From Geoalkalibacter halelectricus (GTDB taxonomy: Bacteria > Desulfobacterota > Desulfuromonadia > Desulfuromonadales > Geoalkalibacteraceae): a stretch of DNA of 64,000 nucleotides. The translations under genes were made by a program, and so were the position numbers. The stretch lies in the NCBI RefSeq assembly GCF_025263685.1, contig NZ_CP092109.1, positions 3,721,001-3,785,000 on the forward strand, in the 5' to 3' direction. Below are positions 1 to 7,816 of this stretch, piece after piece. Positions within the stretch are counted from its first letter, which is position 1, and each line of letters starts with the position of its first letter. A model generated the notes under the pieces. It did no database searches, was not told where the DNA came from, and saw nothing but the letters and a program-made list of their open reading frames with translations.

Positions 1-1317
1 CAGCAGGCGGTGCTTATAGTGGGCCACGCTGCGGCCGTCCTCGAAGTCCATCTTTTCAGTCAGGCGGCGAACAATTTGGGTAATCAGCAGGCGAATCAGC
101 GGACGCAAACGGTCGGCATCGGACGGACGAACAACCAAGTAAAGCGATACCGGGTCTTCATCGTTCATCAGGTCGTGAATGCGGAAGTCGCTGCGGCTGG
201 TGTTTTTGGCAACGATTGGGTCACGGTAAAGGGTCAGGTAGCTGATAGCGGTGGAAACCACGCTGGACAGCTCGCGCTCGTCTTTGTTGAGCATTGCCCG
301 CGCTTCTTGTGCAACCAGTGGATGCGGTTTTTCCCCAAGGTGCTGGTACTCCAGCATGTGTTCCAGTACCTGTTCGATGGTCATTTCTGGATTGGCCAGC
401 AATGAACCAACGTCTGCCAGGGTGGCGCTGCGCCCTTCTTCGGCTTTAACTGCATAGCAGCAATGCAGGATTGCCCCGGTCAGCAGTGCATGACTGGTTT
501 TAGACCAGTGATCGACCAGGCCTTTACCGTCTGGATCTACCAGCATGGTGGCCACGTTCTGAGTGTCGCCAACCTCCTGATCTTCACCAATACGGATTTC
601 TTCCAGGGGATTGAAAGCGACACTGGAGCCATCAGTAGCGGCCGGGTCGAACTTCATTACCTTGTTGCCCGCGTAGTTCTTCCGCCAGCCTGCGGTCAGT
701 GCCCAGTTTTCGCCCTTAATGTCGTAGCACAGAACGCTGCCTTTCCAGCTAAGTAGGGTCGGCAATACAAGGCCCACGCCTTTACCGCTTCGGGTCGGCG
801 CAAACGCCAGGACGTGTTCCGGGCCGTTGTGGCGTAAGTAATGCAGCTTGCCGGTTTTCTCGTCCTTCCAGGCACCGACATAGACGCCTTCGCTCGGCTT
901 CTTCTTGTCTTTCGGCAACAATCCGCCGTCCTGGATCTCCTTCTTGCTTGCCCAATGCGCGGTGCCGTGCAGCCCCTCGATGGCCTCCGCCTTGCGAGAA
1001 CTGAACACAATGCCAAGCGCATAGACGACCAGGGCAACCGTGCTGCCAGCGGTGAAAATCGTCACTGCCCGCTGCATCAGGTCGGTGTGAGTAGCCCACC
1101 AGGCCCATGCCCAGCCCGCCCATGACCAGGGCAGATAAAACTTGCCCGCCACCGGGTTTCCTAGTGCTTCGTGATAGTCAAATGCAGCAGCCAGGTATTG
1201 CGTAGTCACTGAGCTGGCCACTAGCAGCAGCCCAATGAAAATTCCCGCGTTTATCAGCACTCGTTTCAGGGTGTTGCCCTGTTTTTTTGGTGCCGCTGAA
1301 CCTATCGTTTCGCTCAT
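1..1317 (-). CDS. traG: TraG/VirD4-family coupling protein (IncP-like), 3' end outside window
   Basis: Type IV coupling protein: an inner-membrane ATPase that links the relaxase-DNA complex to the secretion channel. Reading the minus strand from ATG at 1317 gives 439 codons with no stop before the window edge. Two hydrophobic segments (about residues 20-45 and 80-107) precede a P-loop APTRSGKGVG near residue 185, the layout of RP4 TraG/VirD4. Its ATG overlaps the stop of the relaxase gene (ATGA), so the two are translationally coupled, as in RP4 traI-traG. The C-terminal ATPase half is missing from the window. The family call is firm. It is IncP-like, whereas the secretion genes further right are F-type. 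Confidence 0.93.
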   Translation of the reverse strand, partial: MSETIGSAAPKKQGNTLKRVLINAGIFIGLLLVASSVTTQYLAAAFDYHEALGNPVAGKFYLPWSWAGWAWAWWATHTDLMQRAVTIFTAGSTVALVVYALGIVFSSRKAEAIEGLHGTAHWASKKEIQDGGLLPKDKKKPSEGVYVGAWKDEKTGKLHYLRHNGPEHVLAFAPTRSGKGVGLVLPTLLSWKGSVLCYDIKGENWALTAGWRKNYAGNKVMKFDPAATDGSSVAFNPLEEIRIGEDQEVGDTQNVATMLVDPDGKGLVDHWSKTSHALLTGAILHCCYAVKAEEGRSATLADVGSLLANPEMTIEQVLEHMLEYQHLGEKPHPLVAQEARAMLNKDERELSSVVSTAISYLTLYRDPIVAKNTSRSDFRIHDLMNDEDPVSLYLVVRPSDADRLRPLIRLLITQIVRRLTEKMDFEDGRSVAHYKHRLL

Positions 1318-3233
1318 CTTCCGTGCCCTCTCTCTTGCTTCTGGAATTGCACATGCCCGCGCTTATTCAGCTTGACGGGCGTACCAACTGGCAGCCGCTT
1401 GAATCGCTCGGCTTGCCGCTCTGTTATGGGTAGCACCAGCATGGTGCCGGACTTCTCATATAAACCAACTGTTAGCCCCTCCGAAATTTTGCGCGAACCC
1501 TTGTAGATTGCTGGCCCCGCGTCGGATTCGGTGAACTTTCGATGTTCCATTATATCGTAAGTTTTTAGGCGTGTCTCGTTTCTCTTGTTGATCCAGGCCT
1601 GAACCTCGTCTGCCCTGCCCTTTTCCTGCTCGCGCTCCTTCTCCCCTTCTGTTTTGGCGTTAACCAGCTCCTGCAAAATCTGTCGCCGTTGCTCCATCGC
1701 CGGATCTGCAAACGTCACCGCCTGGCCACTGGCTACAGCAGCCTCCACCACGGCCTGCTTGAACTTCTCGTCACCATCAACACTCAAGTGGTCGCCGTAC
1801 TTCTCACGGGCCAGCCGGATGGCGGCGGCTACGTCACCGCCCTGGTCAGCATCGAGGCGCAGCCGCTCCCCTGTGTCGCGTATCCTCGCGCCACTAACGG
1901 TATAAAGAACGTCACCGTTCGCTTGAACTGTGGGCTCCAGCGGCGTGAATACCTGCCCCTGGTCGCTGCCCATGAAGGCAAACCGTTCGGCTCCTTTCTG
2001 TGGTCGCCGGGCTGCTGATCGGAGCATGGTCAATGCCGTGGTGTTGCCCTCGGTTGCCCGGTCAACCAGCCATTCCAGCCAGCCCTTGATCTGGTGGGTG
2101 TCGTGGATCTTGTCCACCTGCTGCCGGTACGATTGAAACGCGGCCGCGCTGCGGGCCTTGTGGTTCTTGGCCAGCTTTTGGTAAACCTCCCGCTTCTGCT
2201 TGCCCTTCAATAGCGTGTCTCGCTTAATTGCTTCCTTTCGGGCGGCGTAGTCCTTGCGCTGCCTGTCCAGCTCGGCCTGGCGCTGCTCCTTCACTGCTTG
2301 GAGCAACTGCCTTTTCACGGCAATGGTTTCGTGTTTCTCTCGCTGGAACTTCTCCCACAATTCGGAACGCTCGGCTCCATCATGCTGCGGCGGCTTCCTA
2401 TAGCTTTCCGCTGGCTCCTGCTGCCGGATCTGCTCGGTTGGCTCCTGGTATTGGCCCAACTTTGATTCAAGTTGCCCCTTGCTGAACTCGCGGCCTAAAT
2501 CACTGGCCTTAGTAAAGGCTTTCTGATTCCTGGCAGAAACAACAAGCCCGGCCCCACGTTGCCGGATCTCTAAATCATGCGCTGCAAAGGCTTTGTGCAG
2601 CTCGTCCCAGCTTGTTGCTTTCTCCAGGGCTTGCTGCAATGGCTCCTTTCTGTCCTTGACCCATCGCTTGAATGAATCCAGACCAGAATGCGCCTCCATA
2701 TCTCCGGCCCTGCCAGTTTCGCGGGAATCCCTTTCTTTGGAGTTAGTCCGGTCTATCCGATTATCACGCTGGAGCCCGTGCCTTTCTTCCAGCAAGGAAC
2801 ACGCTTCATCAATCCTGTAGTGATCGCGCAATAGCTCGACATTCCGATGACTAAGCGGGTGGATCTTATTTATTGCAACATGAAGATGGACATTATCCGT
2901 ATCGGTATGCAAAGCACTAACCCGCTGGTGATCCCCTAAACCAACAGCCTTACACATTTCATCTTCAATATCTTTTAGCTGGTCATTAGTCGGTCGCTCG
3001 CCAGCAGGAAAAGATATTATAAGGTGGTAAGTCTTATCGGCCTTTGATCTTGTATTTCTGGCTTGAGTTGCTTCTATTTCTTTAACAGCCAAGTCAAAGG
3101 AATCAAACCCACAATTTGTTATGCGCGAATATTCCACTTCTTCGTTTGTTTTTTCTTCACGCATTATATATTTAGCCAAAGCGCCAAAACTCGATTTATT
3201 GTCTTTCCTCCTGGGTGCCTTTTTAGCAATCAT
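1314..3233 (-). CDS. traI: MOB-P relaxase, TraI-like
   Basis: Nicks oriT and leads the transferred strand into the recipient. The 639-residue protein starts MIAKK. Residues 1-160 carry the relaxase fold: candidate catalytic Tyr22 in ALAKYIM, and the metal-binding motif III HTDTDNVHLHVAIN with His109, His116 and His118. The rest is charged and partly coiled (about 260-360), with no primase or helicase signature. It is shorter than RP4 TraI (732 residues), mostly in the C-terminal half. It overlaps traJ upstream and traG downstream by a few bases, forming a traJ-traI-traG operon that reads away from oriT. Confidence 0.93.
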   Translation of the reverse strand: MIAKKAPRRKDNKSSFGALAKYIMREEKTNEEVEYSRITNCGFDSFDLAVKEIEATQARNTRSKADKTYHLIISFPAGERPTNDQLKDIEDEMCKAVGLGDHQRVSALHTDTDNVHLHVAINKIHPLSHRNVELLRDHYRIDEACSLLEERHGLQRDNRIDRTNSKERDSRETGRAGDMEAHSGLDSFKRWVKDRKEPLQQALEKATSWDELHKAFAAHDLEIRQRGAGLVVSARNQKAFTKASDLGREFSKGQLESKLGQYQEPTEQIRQQEPAESYRKPPQHDGAERSELWEKFQREKHETIAVKRQLLQAVKEQRQAELDRQRKDYAARKEAIKRDTLLKGKQKREVYQKLAKNHKARSAAAFQSYRQQVDKIHDTHQIKGWLEWLVDRATEGNTTALTMLRSAARRPQKGAERFAFMGSDQGQVFTPLEPTVQANGDVLYTVSGARIRDTGERLRLDADQGGDVAAAIRLAREKYGDHLSVDGDEKFKQAVVEAAVASGQAVTFADPAMEQRRQILQELVNAKTEGEKEREQEKGRADEVQAWINKRNETRLKTYDIMEHRKFTESDAGPAIYKGSRKISEGLTVGLYEKSGTMLVLPITERQAERFKRLPVGTPVKLNKRGHVQFQKQERGHGR

Positions 3234-3571
3234 AATTTCCGCACCACTTCGCCTATTTCTTGCTGCAAGCTAAGGAGTCTATCAACCAATTCTGGTATAT
3301 TAAGACTACGGCCATAGCCTGATTTTGAATTATCAGAAAGCCACATTTTTAGCAGGCCACCGACGCGGCCTAAATCACCATGAAGGTGGGCAAGCTGGGC
3401 AACCGCCTGGGAATCAATAGTGCTTTTAGGCTCATAGCCTAAACCGACCTCGCGCAGATAAGTAGACAATCCAAGGTCGCACTGATTAGCCATTTCTGTT
3501 GCTCTTGCCAGCTCGTCTTCACTAAACCGGAGAGTAAGGCGGCAATTTCTAACTCGTGTTTCTGATCCCAT
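3230..3571 (-). CDS. traJ: TraJ-like oriT-recognition protein
   Basis: Relaxosome accessory protein that binds the oriT inverted repeat and recruits TraI. The chosen start is the ATG at 3571 (MGSETRV), preceded by GAGG six bases upstream. A GTG at 3610 would add 13 residues but has no visible ribosome site. The product is 113 residues (RP4 TraJ is 123) and has the family block HGDLGRVGGLLKMWLSD. The N-terminal part resembles a ribbon-helix-helix DNA-binding fold. The stop overlaps the traI start. Position beside oriT and family resemblance support the call. Confidence 0.87.
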   Translation of the reverse strand: MGSETRVRNCRLTLRFSEDELARATEMANQCDLGLSTYLREVGLGYEPKSTIDSQAVAQLAHLHGDLGRVGGLLKMWLSDNSKSGYGRSLNIPELVDRLLSLQQEIGEVVRKL

Positions 3572-3930
3572 TTCTAGCCTCGTTCTAAATATGACGTTGG
3601 GGTGTGCCACTAGCTGCGGCAGCAGCTCCCACCCTCGGAGAGCAGGAGAGCGTCGAGCCCGATAGGGCGAGTAAGTTACAGCATTCGGAACGGCCCCAGC
3701 TTGCTGGCGGTCTGACGAATGCCTATCCTGCCCCCGTCAACCTCTGCACATATAGTACACCATAGCGGCAGAATAGCGACATTCCAGGGAAAACCAGGGA
3801 TTGAACGCCAAAAAAGGCTTGATCTGTCGCTGATGTGTCGCTAATCTGTCCCTAGAGTGACGTTACAGGCTTGCAAAAGCCCTTTAGTGTCGCTATAGTG
3901 TCCCTAAAGTGTCGCTAGAGTGTCGTAATT
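3572..3930 (+). other. oriT: IncP-type origin of transfer (oriT)
   Basis: Non-coding space between divergent traJ and traK, where IncP plasmids keep oriT. The plus strand at 3724-3731 reads TATCCTGC, matching the P-type nic core YATCCTG|Y, so cleavage is predicted between 3730 and 3731. About 20 bases upstream an imperfect inverted repeat (CCAGCTTGCTGG, 3698-3709) could be the TraJ binding site. The nic assignment is by motif only; the sequence on the transferred side differs from RP4. Confidence 0.8.
3828..3928 (+). repeat. Phased TGTCGCTA-type repeats upstream of traK
   Basis: Two groups of short direct repeats. The first (3830-3866) has TGTCGCTGA, TGTCGCTAA and TGTCCCTAG. The second (3894-3927) has GTGTCGCTATA, GTGTCCCTAAA, GTGTCGCTAGA and GTGTCGTAATT, at an exact 11-bp step, about one helical turn. 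They lie between nic and traK. The likely reading is the binding array for TraK, which wraps oriT DNA in IncP plasmids and may also repress its own promoter here. Confidence 0.7.
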
Positions 3931-4302
3931 ATGAACCTGACTGATGAACTGAGAAAATCGCCCCCTCCCCGACAACGGGGCCAGGGCCGCCAGGCCTTCC
4001 TAGCCAGGCGAAGCGAGATTGAACAGGCAATCAGTGAAGGGTTTTCTTCCGCTGAGGTTTGGCAACATCTGCATGACAAAGGTGTGATGCCAATACAGTA
4101 CCGGCAGTTTGTCAGATATGTAGATCGCTACATTCTGAGCAAACAGTCAGAAGCAAAGCCCACCACTGAGCCAGAAGTAGCAACAAAGAAAGAAAGCGAG
4201 GTTAGCCCAAGGAAGACAAGCGAACCCATAAAGAAACCAGATGAAGTTAGTAGGCGATTTGAACACAACGCCAAAGGCAAATCTAAAGAAGACTTGATTT
4301 AA
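3931..4302 (+). CDS. traK: TraK-like oriT-binding protein
   Basis: Relaxosome protein thought to bend the DNA on the leading side of nic. The product is 123 residues, close to RP4 TraK (134). It has a basic N-terminus (PPPRQRGQGRQAFLARR), then a helical DNA-binding region with YRQFVRYVDRYI, then a very polar Lys/Glu-rich tail. It is the first gene of a traK-traL-traM operon pointing away from oriT, the IncP order. The repeat array ends a few bases before its start codon. Family call rests on context plus the RQGRQAFLARR-type block. Confidence 0.82.
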   Translation: MNLTDELRKSPPPRQRGQGRQAFLARRSEIEQAISEGFSSAEVWQHLHDKGVMPIQYRQFVRYVDRYILSKQSEAKPTTEPEVATKKESEVSPRKTSEPIKKPDEVSRRFEHNAKGKSKEDLI

Positions 4303-4318
4303 CTCGGAGATATACGCA

Positions 4319-5086
4319 ATGGCAAAAGCACATTTTACACTTCAAGGAAAAGGCGGCGTCGGTAAATCACTTGTTTCCGCTCTTATCGCCCAGCACCGGC
4401 ATGAAAATGGTATTCCGTTAATCTGCGTGGATACTGATCCAGTCAATGCCACCTTTGCCGGTTATACTGCTTTCGATGTTCAGCGCGTCGAACTTATGAA
4501 CGGAAACAAAATTGATGAATCAGAATTTGACCGACTCATGGAAATGATCGCGGAAAACCCAAATTCTGAAATTGTTATTGATAACGGCGCGTCGTCCTTT
4601 ATTCCTCTGTCCAGCTACTTGGTAGAGAACCAGGCTATTGAACTTCTGCAAAGCATGGGGCATCAGATTGTTGTCCATCCGGTAATCACTGGCGGCCAGG
4701 CGCTCATGGATACCCTGACGGGTTTTGACTCGCTGGCTAATCAATTCCCGGAAACTGCGGAAATCGTCGTATGGCTTAACCAGTATTTTGGCGATATTGC
4801 ACAAGATGGAAAAACCTTTGAGCAAATGAAGGTTTACCAAAATCACAAGTCTCGCGTGAATGGCATTATCACGATTGCAAAGCAATCGGATCTGTTCGGC
4901 CGGGACGTTAAAGCCATGCTGGAAGCTCGCCAGACGTTTGACCAGGCGATGAAGTCAGAAAACTATAACTTTATGTCGAAGAACCGACTTCGCATGATGA
5001 AACAGCACCTGTTTGAACAAATGGATCTTGTCCTGGGGCTGCCAGTTAAATCAGCCAAAAAGGAGAAAGCCACAAATGCCGATTGA
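4319..5086 (+). CDS. traL: TraL-like P-loop ATPase
   Basis: Cytoplasmic ParA/MinD-like NTPase of the IncP traKLM operon; its exact role in transfer is not settled. The 255-residue product has a deviant Walker A motif KGGVGKS at residues 11-17 and IVIDNGAS as the Walker B-like strand. RP4 TraL is 241 residues. A ribosome site (CGGAG) lies just before ATG 4319, 16 bases after the traK stop. The 3' end overlaps traM by 11 bases. Confidence 0.87.
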   Translation: MAKAHFTLQGKGGVGKSLVSALIAQHRHENGIPLICVDTDPVNATFAGYTAFDVQRVELMNGNKIDESEFDRLMEMIAENPNSEIVIDNGASSFIPLSSYLVENQAIELLQSMGHQIVVHPVITGGQALMDTLTGFDSLANQFPETAEIVVWLNQYFGDIAQDGKTFEQMKVYQNHKSRVNGIITIAKQSDLFGRDVKAMLEARQTFDQAMKSENYNFMSKNRLRMMKQHLFEQMDLVLGLPVKSAKKEKATNAD

Positions 5087-5513
5087 CCGGGATGCTGTTA
5101 TCCAGGCTGTTGTAAAACAGCATGGCATCCTGCTGGGCAAGGATGATCCTATCCTTGCCTTTCTGGCTGTCCATGATGTGATCCTGGGTGAATACACTAA
5201 GGAAATGACCGGCGCGGTTGAACAGCTCCAGGAACACCTGGAGCTTGTCACCGAACGCTATCACGGCCAATCTAAAGAATTGGCTGAAACAATCGTCGGA
5301 AAGGCGGTAACGCAGATCCGGCATGAAGGGAAGGAAATACAGGAAGGCCTGCGCGGGATGCTCGATGCTGAACGGCAGAAGCACCAGGCCGCCATGCAGG
5401 CGCTGGCGTCCCAAGCTGAACAGTCCAGCAAGCGGGCGCATTGGGCCATGTGGGCAGCCCTGGGCTTTTCTGTATTGTCCGTGATCGCTGCGGCCATCAT
5501 AGTGGCGGCATAG
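5076..5513 (+). CDS. traM: TraM-like membrane-anchored mobilisation protein
   Basis: Third gene of the traKLM set. The start is the ATG at 5076 (MPIDRDAV), with AGGAG at 5061-5065, inside the end of traL; an upstream in-frame ATG at 5013 lacks such a site. The product is 145 residues, the length of RP4 TraM. A soluble helical part (40-110, likely coiled coil) is followed by one C-terminal membrane helix (about 121-145), so it is probably a tail-anchored inner-membrane protein. Function in IncP transfer is only known as a helper of efficiency. Confidence 0.8.
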   Translation: MPIDRDAVIQAVVKQHGILLGKDDPILAFLAVHDVILGEYTKEMTGAVEQLQEHLELVTERYHGQSKELAETIVGKAVTQIRHEGKEIQEGLRGMLDAERQKHQAAMQALASQAEQSSKRAHWAMWAALGFSVLSVIAAAIIVAA

Positions 5514-5516
5514 AAA

Positions 5517-5532
5517 AGCCCGGCAAGCCGGG
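5517..5532 (+). terminator. GC stem-loop after traM
   Basis: GCCCGGC-AA-GCCGGGC directly after the traM stop. There is no T run after it, so it is either a weak terminator or an RNA-stabilising hairpin before the next small gene. Confidence 0.45.
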
Positions 5533-5546
5533 CGGGAGTGGACAAC

Positions 5547-5702
5547 ATGACGTTTCTAATCTGGCTCGTTCTGGCTCTGCCGGTGGGGTTTATCGCGGGG
5601 GCTCTAGGCATGGCCCTATGGCTGGCCTTCAAGCCCCTGGTGGTCACTGGGGTTCGTATTGGTATCCGATGGATTAGGGCCACCGTGACCGGCGGCCTTT
5701 GA
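5547..5702 (+). CDS. Small single-pass membrane protein, unknown
   Basis: A 51-residue frame (MTFLIWLVLALPVGFIAGAL at the start) downstream of traM, with GGGAG eight to ten bases before the ATG. It is almost entirely hydrophobic in residues 2-36, with a short basic tail (RIGIRWIRATVTGGL). Similar small hydrophobic proteins occur in plasmid transfer operons, but I cannot assign a family. It could be the last gene of the traKLM transcript or an independent small gene. Confidence 0.55.
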   Translation: MTFLIWLVLALPVGFIAGALGMALWLAFKPLVVTGVRIGIRWIRATVTGGL

Positions 5703-5724
5703 TTAACTCCAAAAGGGAAGGGGG

Positions 5725-6723
5725 TTATTCCTCGCCCTTCTGCTGATCCTCTGCTGCCGTGGGCTTCTGGCTCGCGGCTTTCTTCGGTGCGCTGCGTTTA
5801 CGGGGTGCGGCCGGTTTCTTCTCGGCCTGGGGCTTCTTGATGGCAGCCAGGGCTTTTTCTAGCTGGTCTTTCAGCCAGGCTTCCCGTGTATCGGCGTTCT
5901 CGGACACCTTCACCAGCTCGGCGGTCAGGCGGCGGATCTCTGCGGTTGCGGTGGCTTGTCGTTCTGCTGCGGCTTCCTGTTGCGCCTCATTGCGGGCCTG
6001 AACAGTTGCCAGCTCTTGCGTAGCCTGGTCGCGCTGCTGTTGAACTGTGGCCAGCTTTTCGGCCTGTTCGGCGGCCTGCTGCTCCAGCTTCTGACGGATC
6101 GCCTCCAGCTCCTGCCGGTGCGTCTGATCCTGCTGTTCGGCGTGTGCCTTCTCCTGGGTCAGCTCGGCGCGTAGCTCCTCGATGCGCTGGGCCTTGTCTT
6201 CGCCTCGGCGCTCTGCGTCCATCAGCTTGGTTTCCAGGTCTTTGATTCTGGCGGCCAGCTCGTCCAGGTCTTGGGCTTGCTCCTGCCGGATCTGCTCGGC
6301 GGCCAGGCTTTCGGCCTGGGCCTCGGCCAACTGCTGTTTGGCGGTTTCCAGCTCCAGGGCTTGCGCCTCGTAGGCGTCCGCCATTTCCCGGCGCAAATCC
6401 TCGGCCTCTGTACGCTCGGCGTCCCATGCCTGCTGTGCGGCGTGTAGTGACTCGTTGGCCATGTCCTGGGCCTCTTGCCAGGCTTCCACCAAAGCACCTT
6501 GGAAAACCTCCTGAATACGGGCGGGCACCTCTACTGCAATGGATGCAGGGGCGGCGGTCTGCTGTCTACGCCATTCCTTCATCACGGCGCTGGTTGTGTT
6601 CATGTCGGCACGGGCTGCCCGGCGTACCTGGTCAACGGTGGGGAACCGCTCGCGGTCGGCTTCGGTGAAAAGCTGCTCGGCGGCGGCAATGATGCGGCTG
6701 CGGATCTCGTTGTTGATTTCCAT
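5725..6723 (-). CDS. kfrA: KfrA-like plasmid DNA-binding coiled-coil protein
   Basis: KfrA proteins bind their own promoter and are thought to act in plasmid maintenance and segregation. The 332-residue product has an N-terminal HTH-type region (FPTVDQVRRAARADMNTTSA, about 27-46) followed by a long Ala/Glu/Gln-rich coiled coil (about 70-290) and a Lys/Pro/Ala-rich basic tail. This layout is typical of KfrA (IncP and IncU types, about 310-340 residues). It is convergent with the traKLM block and has an AT-rich palindrome just upstream, consistent with autoregulation. Confidence 0.87.
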   Translation of the reverse strand: MEINNEIRSRIIAAAEQLFTEADRERFPTVDQVRRAARADMNTTSAVMKEWRRQQTAAPASIAVEVPARIQEVFQGALVEAWQEAQDMANESLHAAQQAWDAERTEAEDLRREMADAYEAQALELETAKQQLAEAQAESLAAEQIRQEQAQDLDELAARIKDLETKLMDAERRGEDKAQRIEELRAELTQEKAHAEQQDQTHRQELEAIRQKLEQQAAEQAEKLATVQQQRDQATQELATVQARNEAQQEAAAERQATATAEIRRLTAELVKVSENADTREAWLKDQLEKALAAIKKPQAEKKPAAPRKRSAPKKAASQKPTAAEDQQKGEE

Positions 6724-6749
6724 GATGTTGCTCCTTGGTGGGTGACTTC

Positions 6750-6785
6750 ATAATAAGAATAATAATATCATTCTTCTTATTATTA
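6750..6785. promoter_or_regulatory. AT-rich palindromic operator before kfrA
   Basis: An imperfect palindrome starts CATAATAAGAATAAT and ends ATTCTTCTTATTATTATG, immediately upstream of the kfrA start. KfrA repressors bind long palindromes over their own promoter, so this is the likely autoregulatory operator. Binding is inferred. Confidence 0.6.
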
Positions 6786-6793
6786 TGCAAGGC

Positions 6794-6818
6794 AAAAAAA
6801 AGCCGGGGGATCCCCGGC
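6794..6818 (-). terminator. Rho-independent terminator
   Basis: On the minus strand GCCGGGG-ATC-CCCCGGC is followed at once by eight T. It sits 19 bases after the stop of the 6837-7112 gene and separates that operon from the kfrA promoter. Textbook form. Confidence 0.9.
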
Positions 6819-6836
6819 CGTGTCCTGGTGTGCAAC

Positions 6837-7112
6837 TCAATCAACCCATATCAGCCCGAAGCCTGCCCGGTGCGCCAATAGCGCCCATGCAGCGTATGGG
6901 ATCGGCGTATCTCCTGCCGTCCAGCGTCGTACTGTCCTGCTGCCTCGACCGCTCTTATTGCCCTGCGGGGTAAGTCCCAGCATCGCGGCCACATCGGCAC
7001 CATTGAGGCCAGTCAGCCGGATAAGCTCCCGGATCTCGTCCGGGGTAGGGGTTTCCCATTGTGCAGCCGGGCGCAAAGTCTCCGGCCGGATCTGGATTAT
7101 CTGGCCATTCAT
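6837..7112 (-). CDS. Small XRE-like DNA-binding protein
   Basis: A 91-residue protein starting at ATG 7112 (MNGQIIQ); GGAGGTGA lies seven bases upstream, which decides against an in-frame start 21 bases earlier. Residues 25-80 (TPDEIRELIRLTGLNGADVAAM ... RTVRRWTAGDTPIPYAAW, shown in part) resemble a helix-turn-helix of the plasmid Cro/CI type. Its ATG overlaps the stop of the preceding gene (ATGA). It could be a small plasmid regulator; the target is unknown. Confidence 0.65.
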   Translation of the reverse strand: MNGQIIQIRPETLRPAAQWETPTPDEIRELIRLTGLNGADVAAMLGLTPQGNKSGRGSRTVRRWTAGDTPIPYAAWALLAHRAGFGLIWVD

Positions 7113-7348
7113 TTGGCGTTCACCTCCAGCCATTCCCTGATTTCGTTGGCCACCTTGCGGCCCACGTTCGGGATGCGGCCTAAATCCGTGCCATTGTGCG
7201 CTGCTGCCTTGAGTCTTTCCAGTGTCCAGCCATCACGCACCAGGGCATGGGTCGCACGGTCGGACAAGCCTACCGTCCAGGCAGGGCGGCCACCTGGTAG
7301 CATGGCCACCAGTTCGGCATAGGGTCGGTCTTCGGGTTCGTTCGGCAT
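7109..7348 (-). CDS. Small protein resembling the RNA polymerase alpha C-terminal domain
   Basis: A 79-residue protein. Residues 27-75 (VGLSDRATHALVRDGW ... IPNVGRKVANEIREWL) have the spacing of the helix-hairpin-helix fold of RpoA-CTD: LSxRAxNxL, then LxxIxNxGxKSxxEI. Free-standing alphaCTD-like domains are rare. Whether it contacts DNA or polymerase is unknown. It is translationally coupled to the XRE-like gene downstream. Confidence 0.6.
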   Translation of the reverse strand: MPNEPEDRPYAELVAMLPGGRPAWTVGLSDRATHALVRDGWTLERLKAAAHNGTDLGRIPNVGRKVANEIREWLEVNAK

Positions 7349-7364
7349 TTCTCTAATCTCATGT

Positions 7365-7386
7365 AAAAGCCCCGGCGAACCGGGGC
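7365..7386 (-). terminator. Rho-independent terminator with UUCG loop
   Basis: On the minus strand GCCCCGG-TTCG-CCGGGGC followed by TTTT, just after the 47-residue gene at 7394-7537. The same 18-base hairpin recurs at 7792-7809. Confidence 0.75.
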
Positions 7387-7393
7387 AGGTTAA

Positions 7394-7537
7394 TCAAGCG
7401 GCCGCCTCCGTTGCCCGCAAGCAAGCCAGGACACGGCCAAGGTCTGCCATTGTCATCAACGGCAGGGTAAAGGACTGCTTGCGCTCCAGGGCTCTACGGA
7501 TCTGGCCCGCAATCCTGATATAATCGCTGCTACTCAT
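7394..7537 (-). CDS. Small protein, 47 residues, unknown
   Basis: ATG at 7537 gives MSSSDYIRIAGQIRRALERK, then a short helical stretch, ending TEAAA before TGA. GAGAGGTG about six bases upstream is a good ribosome site, and a terminator follows the stop. Amphipathic helix content suggests a small regulator or antitoxin-like protein, but I recognise no family. Confidence 0.45.
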   Translation of the reverse strand: MSSSDYIRIAGQIRRALERKQSFTLPLMTMADLGRVLACLRATEAAA

Positions 7538-7618
7538 CGCTATGCACCTCTCAACTGGTTAGCGTTGGGTTAGCCCTGGTGTCGGTTGCAGCCGTACCAG
7601 GGCGCTTTATGACTTTGG

Positions 7619-7771
7619 CTAGGTTGCCAGCCACTCGTCATAACTTTTCACCGGCCAGCCCAATGACTCGGCGGCCGCCTTGTAAATCTCATATTCCTGT
7701 TCGCTGCTTCCCCGGCTCTTGGTTTGCCAGTCGGCGCGGGGCTGTAGTCTCGGATCTTCCTGCTGGGTCAT
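7619..7771 (-). CDS. Small acidic protein, 50 residues, unknown
   Basis: ATG at 7771 gives MTQQEDPRLQPRADWQTKSR, ending SYDEWLAT. The sequence has clear coding character (charged, no rare-codon runs) and ends before a short gap to the next small gene. The start is preceded by GGAGGCGGTTCG, giving GGAGG eight bases upstream. It may be co-transcribed with klcA upstream. No family recognised. Confidence 0.45.
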   Translation of the reverse strand: MTQQEDPRLQPRADWQTKSRGSSEQEYEIYKAAAESLGWPVKSYDEWLAT

Positions 7772-7791
7772 CGAACCGCCTCCGGTTGGTT

Positions 7792-7809
7792 GCCCCGGCG
7801 AACCGGGGC
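7792..7809 (-). terminator. Second copy of the UUCG-loop hairpin
   Basis: GCCCCGGTTCGCCGGGGC on the minus strand, identical to the stem-loop at 7369-7386, seven bases after the klcA stop. No T run here, so termination may be weak. Confidence 0.5.
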
Positions 7810-7816
7810 AGCGTGG

